Below are positions 1 to 6,528 of a stretch of DNA of 21,887 bases, piece by piece; the first letter of the stretch is position 1; every line of letters starts with the position of its first letter. The DNA comes from Deltaproteobacteria bacterium. GTDB taxonomy: Bacteria > Desulfobacterota > DSM-4660 > Desulfatiglandales > HGW-15. Location: NCBI GenBank assembly GCA_020342025.1, contig CP070840.1:2511996-2533882 (forward strand), in the 5' to 3' direction. The notes beneath the pieces are model-generated. The model ran no database searches, had not been told where the DNA came from, and saw only the letters and a list, made by a program, of their open reading frames with translations. The translations under genes were made by a program, and so were the position numbers.

Positions 1-41
1 TCTGCAAACTTCTCGATATTTTCATCTCGATAATTCGACAT
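1..41 (-). CDS. N-terminus of probable ArsR-family transcriptional repressor (runs off left edge)
   Basis: Only the first 13 codons are present, reading M-S-N-Y-R-D-E-N-I-E-K-F-A before the window ends. This short acidic/aromatic leader ending in K-F-A resembles the start of ArsR winged-helix repressors, where it normally precedes an I-F-K-A-L-S type helix; that part lies outside the window. The start ATG (41-39) sits seven bases after a TATATT -10 box, so the transcript is probably leaderless. No Shine-Dalgarno precedes it. A perfect palindrome overlaps the start, as expected for an autoregulated repressor. An ATG at 26-24 in another frame is an alternative but has only a poor GAG upstream. 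The family call is an inference from very little sequence; the promoter-start arrangement is seen directly. Confidence 0.45.
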   Translation of the reverse strand, partial: MSNYRDENIEKFA

Positions 42-77
42 ATTTCGAAATATAGTCGCTGTCTGAGCGTTTGTCAA
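39..77 (-). promoter_or_regulatory. Sigma-70 promoter with overlapping palindromic operator
   Basis: On the minus strand, TTGACA (77-72), a 17-base spacer and TATATT (54-49) form a near-consensus sigma-70 promoter firing toward the left edge. The 14-bp perfect palindrome ATATTTCGAAATAT occupies 40-53, covering most of the -10 box and reaching the start codon at 41. A repressor bound there would block RNA polymerase. The palindrome fits the A/T-rich dyads used by ArsR-type regulators; the identity of the binder is inferred. Confidence 0.7.
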
Positions 78-150
78 GATATTTTTCCACTCGCCTTGGC
101 GCGGGGTGCTTCACTTCAGGGTCAAACTTTCAGGACGCGATGCTTGGGGG

Positions 151-1095
151 CTATTTGGAAGGCACGTATTGCAAGTGGATTATAAAAGCAAGAACCAAGG
201 CGATAAAGCAGGATATGACGGGCGTGAGAAACCAGCCGGTCAGGATGTGTCCCAGAGTCCTTTTGCTCACTGTCCTTACTCCCTTAACGAAACCCACGCC
301 CAATACCGCGCCGATCAGGGCTTGAGAAGTGGAAACAGGAACCCCTATGAATGCATAGATGTGCACAGTGATGGCCTCCGCCAAAAGCACGACCAGCGCA
401 GAGAAGGCATCTAGTCTAACCAGCTTCCTGCCAACAGTCTCAATAACCGGCTTACTAAAGGTGAGAATTCCCAAGTCGATACTGAGTGCGCCCAGCAAAA
501 GTGCGGAAAAAAGGCCCAGGTGGCCAGCCCCCACAAAGACGGCACTCACATTGGCCACATTATTGGCCCCCAGTGCATAAGCACCGTAGAGCCCTGCGCC
601 AATCAGACAGATGCGTATCAGACTATCGGACTGAAAAAGGTTGAGTCTCAGTCCATTATATAGGGCAGCCAGGGCCTTATAAACAGCGATGGAAATGATC
701 ATACCTCCGAGAGGAGTTCCAACCCAACATGCGACAATCTTTTCCAGCCCTTGGAGGTTTAACTGTCGGTTCAGAAGGGCGATCCCCAGGATAGCCCCTA
801 CAACGGCCTGGGAGGTGGAGATCGGCAGGCGGAGAAGAGTCATAAGAGTCACGGTTACGGCTGCCGCAACAGTGCAAACCACTGCGTATTCAAGGGTCAA
901 TTGGGTCAGGCCCTTGAGCGTTTCGATTCCCGATCCGCCTTGTAAAAGGGCCCCAATAAGGACAAAGAGGGAGGCTAAGGTGGCTGCTGACCAGAACTTG
1001 AGCATCCTGGACGACACAGCCGGTCCAAAGACATTGGAGGCATCATTTGCACCCAAGGACCACCCCAGGAAAATACCGCCCAGGAGGGAGAGCAT
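151..1095 (-). CDS. pit: PiT-family inorganic phosphate transporter
   Basis: Integral membrane permease of the PiT family, which takes up phosphate (often as a metal-phosphate) driven by a cation gradient. It has 314 residues, short compared with E. coli PitA (about 500) but normal for compact bacterial and archaeal PiT proteins. The family's two inverted halves are visible: GANDASNV at residues 15-22 and GANNVANV at 176-183, and the paired motif PISTSQAVVGAILG (91-104) with VPVSTSQALIGAVLG (252-266). Hydrophobic stretches suggest about 8-10 membrane helices. It starts inside the stop codon of the upstream DUF47 gene (TGATG, one shared base) and has only a weak Shine-Dalgarno, so translation is probably coupled. 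The DUF47-PiT pair is a common conserved operon. I see no clear terminator after it. Confidence 0.93.
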   Translation of the reverse strand: MLSLLGGIFLGWSLGANDASNVFGPAVSSRMLKFWSAATLASLFVLIGALLQGGSGIETLKGLTQLTLEYAVVCTVAAAVTVTLMTLLRLPISTSQAVVGAILGIALLNRQLNLQGLEKIVACWVGTPLGGMIISIAVYKALAALYNGLRLNLFQSDSLIRICLIGAGLYGAYALGANNVANVSAVFVGAGHLGLFSALLLGALSIDLGILTFSKPVIETVGRKLVRLDAFSALVVLLAEAITVHIYAFIGVPVSTSQALIGAVLGVGFVKGVRTVSKRTLGHILTGWFLTPVISCFIALVLAFIIHLQYVPSK

Positions 1096-1748
1096 CAGAC
1101 GCGCCTCTTCAGACTGATGATGTGGATGCGTTTTGAGACACGGTCGGCCTGATCCGAGATCTCGCCCATGATTATAACCATTTCCTTAAGTTGCAACTTC
1201 TGGAATGGATCAATATCAGAATCAAAAAGTTTAGTGATAATGCGGCGCTCTATATGATCGCAACGGCTCTCGTTGTGGTCGATCTTTGAAACCAAGGCCC
1301 GGATCTCTTCCCTTTTCTTGAACAGGTCTTCAACCTCCTTAAAAAGGAGATCACAGCTCTCAAGGGAAATTTCCAATAAGTGTTTAAAATCCTCCACAAT
1401 GAAATCCGGGATGAGCAATTTCTGAGTTTCAATCATTCGCAGTATAAGCTCCAGGAGCCTCGGGATCTGGTCCATTTCCTCCAAGAGTCCCAAGATATCT
1501 CCGCGCGATTCCGGTATAAGGGCCTTTCCATACATCAACGTTTTTATCTCTTCACGGATATCGTCCGCCTTGGATTCGAACTTATGGGTCTGTTCCCTCA
1601 AGAAGTCAAAGGTGTCACACACACCAGGGCTCGCCAAGCACGTATTTATGGCGTCATGAAAGCGTTCCTTCGCTATTTTGAGTGTACCCAAGTACTCATA
1701 GATGAGCGATTCAACCTGCTGTTGCTTTTTGAAGAAGAATTTTAGCAT
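1095..1748 (-). CDS. DUF47 family PhoU-like protein (phosphate transport regulator)
   Basis: Helical, charged, soluble protein of 217 residues in the DUF47/PhoU-like family, whose genes usually sit next to PiT transporters and are thought to modulate phosphate uptake. Sequence features include the N-terminal LKFFFKKQQ start, repeated E/D-rich helices such as ESKADDIREEIKT (a PhoU-like metal-binding pattern), and a C-terminal helix with GEISDQADRVSKRI. I chose ATG 1748 because GGAGG (1758-1754) lies just upstream; the in-frame TTG at 1760 would overlap this ribosome-binding site. The gene is first in a two-gene operon and its TGA overlaps the ATG of pit. A candidate promoter lies at 1789-1818. 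Confidence 0.9.
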   Translation of the reverse strand: MLKFFFKKQQQVESLIYEYLGTLKIAKERFHDAINTCLASPGVCDTFDFLREQTHKFESKADDIREEIKTLMYGKALIPESRGDILGLLEEMDQIPRLLELILRMIETQKLLIPDFIVEDFKHLLEISLESCDLLFKEVEDLFKKREEIRALVSKIDHNESRCDHIERRIITKLFDSDIDPFQKLQLKEMVIIMGEISDQADRVSKRIHIISLKRRV

Positions 1749-1788
1749 GCCCACCTCCAAGGTTTTGGGGTAGTTATTCCTAGCCCAT

Positions 1789-1818
1789 ATTATCTCACTT
1801 AAGCGGGGCCCACCTCAA
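1789..1818 (-). promoter_or_regulatory. Candidate promoter of the DUF47-pit operon
   Basis: On the minus strand, TTGAGG (1818-1813), an 18-base spacer and GATAAT (1794-1789) make a plausible sigma-70 promoter about 40 bases upstream of the DUF47 start. The -35 box lies in one arm of an inverted repeat, CCTCAAGA (1813-1820) with TCTTGAGG (1836-1843), which could be an operator or simply the edge of the neighbouring repeat. Confidence 0.4.
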
Positions 1819-1839
1819 GAGGTCGTGCAAAATATTCTT

Positions 1840-1964
1840 GAGGCTTTCGGAAAACGCCCATCTGCTGCGTTACCCTCATCCCTCGTCACTGCGGCGTACT
1901 TCTATGTACGCCTCATCCCTCGGGATTTCGGAAGCCTTGCATCTGGACATCTTCCATCAGCCTC
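1840..1964. repeat. 125-bp palindromic dispersed repeat, copy 1
   Basis: This is a 125-base element with imperfect terminal inverted repeats of about 26 bases (GAGGCT...GGAA...CCA...TGC at the left, its complement at the right). It has a central hairpin formed by GGCGTAC and GTACGCC around 1892-1912. The core beginning CTGCTGCGTTA and ending GCCTTGCAT is shared with a second element at 10096-10220, which is also 125 bases long. It sits between the glpAB and DUF47-pit transcription units. There is no transposase, so it is best described as a REP/MITE-like non-autonomous repeat. Open frames across it are by-products of the repeat. Confidence 0.8.
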
Positions 1965-2030
1965 TCAGAAGCCGGTTTTTCGACAGTTTCCTTGGTAAAG
2001 GAGGGGAGGTGTGTTGTTAACAAGGCCTGG

Positions 2031-3323
2031 TCAATTCATTTTCAGAAGGGCGTTGACGGCACCATAGGCGGTGGCAATGGCCAATCCTGACCCGCATTTC
2101 ATCCGCATCCAGTCCTGATGAGCCAAAATAGAACCAGCGGCAAAGAGATTTTGATAAACTGGGGAGCCAGCCCTGTCCACGGGCTGGAAGGCGTCGTTGA
2201 TTTCAACCCCAGCCCGGTTGATAGGGTGCCCCTTTGGATCCAAGAAATCTGACCGGTGCCATTCATTTCTGCCTGCGGGCTGGTGTAGGGGAAGATTAAA
2301 GACGGTCTCATGGACGCGTTGCCTGTCTGCTTGCAGGCCTCCTCCCAGGAATCGGCCACTGGCCAAGAGGATAGCTTTAGTCCGTATTTTATGTTTCGAT
2401 AAGTTTCTTCCAATGGAGACCTGAAAAGGATCACCAGAGGTCTGGCTCACTTCCAAGACCTGATATTGCTGAAATGACTGAACCCCTTTGGCGAGAAGCC
2501 CTCGGGTGAAGGTGTCATTGAGGCGTAGCCCGGGGATGGAAATGGGAAGGGTAGGGATTTCAAAGACGGGGATCCCAATCCTCTCACCAAAATCAGAGAC
2601 CATCTTATGGCTACGCTTCAATCCAAAGACGGCCGGCATACCAAGGGCCTGGACATCTTTGAGATAAGGTTGCAGATCCCTGAGAAGTTTTTCCTGATTC
2701 TTCGATAACTCCAGGGCCTGAGCCGTCATTTCACCTGTGATAAGATCCTTCATGTGGCCTGTGCCTGGGAAGGGCACACGGGCCGAACGCAATTGGGGCC
2801 ATTCGTCCTGCATGGTGGCCAGGATTTGGCGGGCGCTGAAATCGTGGAGACCTGTGAAGTTGACGACCAGGCAGGGGAGCTTCTCCCTTAAGGCCTGAAC
2901 ACCGTTCCACATGGTTTTCGGCAAGCAGTAAGTGTGTTTTATGGTTCCAGCTGGGCTCATCACCGAGGAATTGCGTGCATCCTGACAGCCATAGGGAAGG
3001 CCATGCTCTTCCAGAAATGAGAGAACCTCATGAAAGGCGCCCTGGATCTCTTCCCTCTTCAAGCGTGCGTATGGGTGATTGGGGACATCCTGTATGAGTA
3101 GATCGATTCCCGCCCAGGGATCATCCCACTGCTTCTTCTCATCGAGAGGATATACGCCTAACAGATCCAGGAGTCCGCTGGCAAATGGGAGCCCTCCGGT
3201 CATGCCCACTTGGACGGTAGAGAGTCCCCTGTTGGCTGCGAATAGGGCGGCAGCCATGCCAGCCATGCCCCTGCCAATGACAAGCAGGTCGCTCTCAATG
3301 AAATCTGGGTTTTTGGCGGTCAT
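2031..3323 (-). CDS. glpB: Anaerobic glycerol-3-phosphate dehydrogenase subunit B
   Basis: Flavoprotein subunit of the anaerobic glycerol-3-phosphate dehydrogenase, which oxidises sn-glycerol-3-phosphate to dihydroxyacetone phosphate with GlpA. It has 430 residues (E. coli GlpB about 419). The N-terminal Rossmann dinucleotide motif DLLVIGRGMAGMAAALFA has its glycines near residues 17, 19 and 22. It is followed by the GlpB-like GGLPFASGLLDLLGVYP segment and a C-terminal FAD-closing segment with NLFAAGSILAHQD and GSGLAIATAYGA. The start ATG overlaps the TGA of glpA (ATGA, four bases), which implies translational coupling and a fixed subunit ratio. No glpC follows: the next item downstream is a repeat and then the unrelated phosphate operon, so the usual membrane Fe-S subunit must be elsewhere or replaced. 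Confidence 0.88.
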   Translation of the reverse strand: MTAKNPDFIESDLLVIGRGMAGMAAALFAANRGLSTVQVGMTGGLPFASGLLDLLGVYPLDEKKQWDDPWAGIDLLIQDVPNHPYARLKREEIQGAFHEVLSFLEEHGLPYGCQDARNSSVMSPAGTIKHTYCLPKTMWNGVQALREKLPCLVVNFTGLHDFSARQILATMQDEWPQLRSARVPFPGTGHMKDLITGEMTAQALELSKNQEKLLRDLQPYLKDVQALGMPAVFGLKRSHKMVSDFGERIGIPVFEIPTLPISIPGLRLNDTFTRGLLAKGVQSFQQYQVLEVSQTSGDPFQVSIGRNLSKHKIRTKAILLASGRFLGGGLQADRQRVHETVFNLPLHQPAGRNEWHRSDFLDPKGHPINRAGVEINDAFQPVDRAGSPVYQNLFAAGSILAHQDWMRMKCGSGLAIATAYGAVNALLKMN

Positions 3324-4903
3324 ACTCCGTTCTCTCTATCCGTTTTGGCCCAGAGTTCCAAATCAAGAAGCCCGCAATATATAGACTCTTTGAGTTCTGC
3401 CTGGGCCAGTTGTCGGTCCCACAGAACGGGACGTTCCCCTTTCCATCGGGCGCGAAAAAAGTCTCGGAGATGGGCAATACCTTCATTTGATTTCAGTTCT
3501 GCCCGCTCATACATATGCGCAACAATCCGGTGAGCACAGGTGGTCCCTTGGCAAGGCCCTTTCCCAAGTCGGCTGCGCAGGCCAATGCCCCTCAGACTCG
3601 GATGGCTATTTTGCTTTCGGATGGCATCAATGAGACTATCAATGGCACTCTTGGGCAACATTTCGCACTCACAAAGCAAGGGATCCTCCGGATTATTATT
3701 TTGGAGCCACAGTTTTGGCCCTAATCCGGGTTCAGCCCACTTTCCCATCTGCGTGGAGGGGAGGGGTTCCACTCGCGTACGGCAAGGTTTAGCCACGCCC
3801 AACCTCTGGCACACCAGATCCGCAGTCCTCTCTGCCATGAGCCGATAGGTGGTGAGCTTTCCACCAGTAATGGTGAAAAAATTCTCCACACCCTCTGGAG
3901 CGTGATCCAAGAGGGCAAATCCCCTAGCAATACAACGATCTTCAGCGTCACATTCGGCGCTGACGAGGGGTCTGACTCCAGCATAAGCACGGATATACCG
4001 TGCATTTTCCAAAACAGGGATCATGGCAGCCCCCTCATTAACCATCAGGTCCATTTCCTCAATGGTGGGTCCAATGGCTTCAAGGGAATCAACCCGAATG
4101 GACGTGGTACCGAGTATGGATACGGAGCCACCCGGAACCAGGATGTCGCCGTCGCCTGGCGGACGCAGACGATTCACAACCCGCTTTGCGACCCTTGTAT
4201 CCGTGACCATGAGGCTGCCCTTTGAATAAAGGAGGTTAATTGAGGCATTGGCCAGGGCCGCGATCTCACCCGCCCAGGGTCCGGAGGCACTGACCACCTG
4301 CTCTGCCTCCACAGTGAACGTCTCACCCGTTTTTAGATCAAGGATCTGAACGGCCTGGATATGGCCATTGCTTTTTTTGAAGCCCACCACTTTGGTCTGG
4401 CAGAGCAATATGGTTCCGAGCTGTTGGGCCTGGGAGATATTTTCCAGGGAGAGCATAAAGGGGTCAATGGTGGCATCTTCCACTTCATAAGCACCGATCA
4501 ATTTGTCGGACAGTGTGGGCTCCAGTTCACGGGCTTCTCCGCGATCCAATTCTCGCACCGGGATACCGCAACTTGAACAAAGGTGGGGAAAGTCCGCCAC
4601 ATACTTCTCATCATCCCCCTCGACCGCTACAAACAGTCCGCCCGTTTCTTCAATGCAATGGGGGGCAAGTCTTCTGAGGAGCTGGGCCTCTTCCCAGCAC
4701 TCTGAAGCGCTTTCCTGATCTGAAAAAACGTAACGCGCTCCGCTATGTAAAAGTCCATGATTCGCGCCGGAAGTGCCGGAATTTATCTCGCCTTTTTCCA
4801 CTAAAATGCACGGCACCCCTCTCAAAGCCAGATCCCGAGCAAGACCTGTCCCGGTGGCTCCACCGCCTATGATCAACATCTGGGTTTGCAAACGCGATTT
4901 CAT
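3320..4903 (-). CDS. glpA: Anaerobic glycerol-3-phosphate dehydrogenase subunit A (FAD, Bfd-like [2Fe-2S])
   Basis: Catalytic FAD subunit that oxidises glycerol-3-phosphate. It has 527 residues (E. coli GlpA 542). The FAD-binding motif IIGGGATGTGLARDLALRG is at residues 11-29, followed by the family stretch around SGTSGANHGLLHSGARYV. Near residue 350 ITGGKLTTYRLMAE is typical of GlpA/GlpD. The C-terminal Bfd-like domain carries four cysteines, C411-x-C413 and C451-x4-C456 (in LLCECE and GPCQGTTC), which should bind a [2Fe-2S] cluster and distinguish GlpA from aerobic GlpD. I chose ATG 4903, with GAGGAG eight bases upstream; the GTG at 4912 abuts that site. The gene is first in an operon with glpB and diverges from the glycerophosphodiesterase gene, which would supply its substrate. 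Confidence 0.9.
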   Translation of the reverse strand: MKSRLQTQMLIIGGGATGTGLARDLALRGVPCILVEKGEINSGTSGANHGLLHSGARYVFSDQESASECWEEAQLLRRLAPHCIEETGGLFVAVEGDDEKYVADFPHLCSSCGIPVRELDRGEARELEPTLSDKLIGAYEVEDATIDPFMLSLENISQAQQLGTILLCQTKVVGFKKSNGHIQAVQILDLKTGETFTVEAEQVVSASGPWAGEIAALANASINLLYSKGSLMVTDTRVAKRVVNRLRPPGDGDILVPGGSVSILGTTSIRVDSLEAIGPTIEEMDLMVNEGAAMIPVLENARYIRAYAGVRPLVSAECDAEDRCIARGFALLDHAPEGVENFFTITGGKLTTYRLMAERTADLVCQRLGVAKPCRTRVEPLPSTQMGKWAEPGLGPKLWLQNNNPEDPLLCECEMLPKSAIDSLIDAIRKQNSHPSLRGIGLRSRLGKGPCQGTTCAHRIVAHMYERAELKSNEGIAHLRDFFRARWKGERPVLWDRQLAQAELKESIYCGLLDLELWAKTDRENGV

Positions 4904-5192
4904 CTCTCTCACTCCTCAGACCTCTCCAAACAGGGAAGAGGGAATGGAGAATCCGCCACATATGAAACAGCCCTGATAGAAAGCGACAGCGCTACTTGCC
5001 TGTTTATCGCCTACCAGGGCCTTCTCTCCATTTTTTAGCCGTTTGAACTGATTTCACCAAACAATTCTTTTAAATGAAAATCCGGAATTTATCAATACAT
5101 TATTACTATGGGCATGCAGAGTTGGCAAAAGTACAACTTTGGTCTATAAAGCCAGAAGCTTGTACCCATGTAAAGCAGAATGGAAAGAAATT
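4904..5192. other. Divergent intergenic region between glpA and glycerophosphodiesterase gene
   Basis: These 289 A/T-rich bases must carry the promoters of both divergent transcription units. I see no unambiguous -35/-10 pair and no long perfect dyad. TTGAAC near 5044 is a possible plus-strand -35 element without a convincing partner. Short ATG-initiated frames here (for example the 13-codon one at 5114) lack support. A shared regulator responding to glycerol-3-phosphate would be sensible but is not demonstrated. Confidence 0.4.
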
Positions 5193-6146
5193 ATGATCCC
5201 ATCCCCTGAAACCACTGATCGGAGAAGGGCGGAAGACTTTTATGTGATTGGCCATCGGGGTGCAGCCGGGCTCGCTCCCGAAAACACGCTGGCCGGTTTC
5301 TCCAAGGCGCTTGAGATTGGCGTGGATGGCGTGGAATTGGATGTCCAGCTCAGCGCAGACGGGATTGCCGTCGTATATCACGATTTCCGGCTAAAACCGG
5401 ATATCACCCGAACAGCAGAGGGTGAATGGCTAGAAAGGGGGAACAGACTGCCCATCAAAGACCTAACGCTGGAGGAGCTGAAGCGTTATGACGTGGGCCG
5501 CCTGAAACCTGGCACTCCCTATGCAGACCGGTATCCCGATCAAATGCCCGTGGACGGAGAGCGAGTTCCCACGCTACGAGAAGTGGTTTTGTTGTTGAAA
5601 GGGGGTGAAGAGGATAAGACGCAGCTTTGGATTGAGATAAAGACCTCGCCAGAAGAGCCTGAGATATCACAATCCCCGGAATCCGTTGCGGACGCGGTGG
5701 TAGGCATCCTTCGTAAAGAAGAATTTTCGGCCCGCACCATGATACTTTCATTTGACTGGCGAGCACTTGTGCATGTCCAGAAAACAGCGCCTGAAATCCC
5801 GACAGTATATTTGTCCCCTATGGGTATGTATAGGACCAGTTTTAGGCCAGGTCAGCCGGGTCCCTCTCCATGGACGGCCGGGTTTAATGTGGCTGATTTT
5901 GATGGATCCATGCCCCTTGCCGTGAAGGCAGCGGGAGGGCGGTACTGGGCCCCTAACCATATGACGATCACATCAAGCCTCGTACAGGAAGCCCACGGGT
6001 TGGGGCTAAAGGTGTTTGTGTGGGCCCCCGACTCACGCCATCAAATGCGTCGCCTCATGGATATGGGGGTGGACGGCATCATGACCAACCGCCCTGACAT
6101 GCTAAAATCTATTATGCATCCCACAATAGGGATAAGAAAATCCTGA
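5193..6146 (+). CDS. Glycerophosphodiester phosphodiesterase
   Basis: Hydrolyses glycerophosphodiesters (deacylated phospholipids) to glycerol-3-phosphate and the free alcohol. It has 317 residues, longer than E. coli UgpQ (247) because of inserts in the TIM barrel. Family motifs are clear: GHRG with catalytic H21-R22, the APENT segment with N31, the metal and acid-base residues in ELDVQLS (E48, D50) and YHD (H63), a later WIEIKT strand, and the C-terminal VFVWAPD with GVDGIMTNRPD. I see no signal peptide, so it is probably cytoplasmic. I prefer ATG 5193; the TTG at 5139 would add about 18 residues without family character, though the ribosome-binding site of the ATG is weak (GAAAGAAA). It diverges from glpAB, suggesting a salvage route from lipid headgroups to dihydroxyacetone phosphate. 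Confidence 0.9.
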   Translation: MIPSPETTDRRRAEDFYVIGHRGAAGLAPENTLAGFSKALEIGVDGVELDVQLSADGIAVVYHDFRLKPDITRTAEGEWLERGNRLPIKDLTLEELKRYDVGRLKPGTPYADRYPDQMPVDGERVPTLREVVLLLKGGEEDKTQLWIEIKTSPEEPEISQSPESVADAVVGILRKEEFSARTMILSFDWRALVHVQKTAPEIPTVYLSPMGMYRTSFRPGQPGPSPWTAGFNVADFDGSMPLAVKAAGGRYWAPNHMTITSSLVQEAHGLGLKVFVWAPDSRHQMRRLMDMGVDGIMTNRPDMLKSIMHPTIGIRKS

Positions 6147-6177
6147 AATTTGGCTCTTGGGATGAAAGGCAGATAAT

Positions 6178-6210
6178 AAGGGACCCGAAGATCTCGAGGC
6201 CCCTTTTCTT
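6178..6210 (+). terminator. Rho-independent terminator after glycerophosphodiesterase gene
   Basis: A stem of AAGGG(A)CC pairs with GG(C)CCCTT around an AGATCT-containing loop and is followed by TTTTCTT. It begins about 30 bases after the stop codon of the phosphodiesterase gene. Confidence 0.65.
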
Positions 6211-6284
6211 ATCTTGAAAGACTTGTTCCTCAGGGTCGGGTTCAAGAGCAGTGGCGTTGCCGTAAATTGGTCAAGATAAATTCA

Positions 6285-6447
6285 AAATCCGAAGCACAAA
6301 ATTCGAAACAATCTCTAATGACCAAAATTCTAAACGTAATAAACAAGACAGTTAAACTTTATCGACAAATTCTAATCGTGTGTTTTGGTTATTTGAACAT
6401 TAGAAATTCGAATTTGTTTCGAGTTTCGAAATTCGATATTCGGATTT
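6285..6447. repeat. Inverted-repeat element rich in TTCGAA-type motifs
   Basis: A/T-rich element bounded by the perfect 9-bp inverted repeats AAATCCGAA (6285-6293) and TTCGGATTT (6439-6447). Inside, the left arm runs through AATTCGAAACAA, CTAATGA and CCAAAA. The right arm, read in reverse complement, shows the same order: TTCGAAACAA, CTAATG, ACCAAAA. The whole 163-base unit could therefore fold into one long imperfect hairpin. It lies between the phosphodiesterase terminator and the end of lon, where nothing needs to be expressed. It carries no transposase and is unrelated in sequence to the 125-bp repeats. Open frames across it are not genes. Confidence 0.65.
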
Positions 6448-6528
6448 AAACAGAGTTGTTATAAAGTAAGCCCCTCCGAAGGGCTAATCAAAGCTAGGCC
6501 TTCCGGACTCGGATATTTACTTCAGTAC

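Noticed and set aside
1838..2020. A 60-codon plus-strand frame upstream of the phosphate operon
   Set aside because: It lies mostly inside the palindromic repeat, and its translation reflects the repeat. No ribosome-binding site and no family similarity.
6267..6449. A 60-codon plus-strand frame between the phosphodiesterase and lon
   Set aside because: It coincides with the A/T-rich inverted-repeat element; the Lys/Asn/Ile-rich product is a composition effect.
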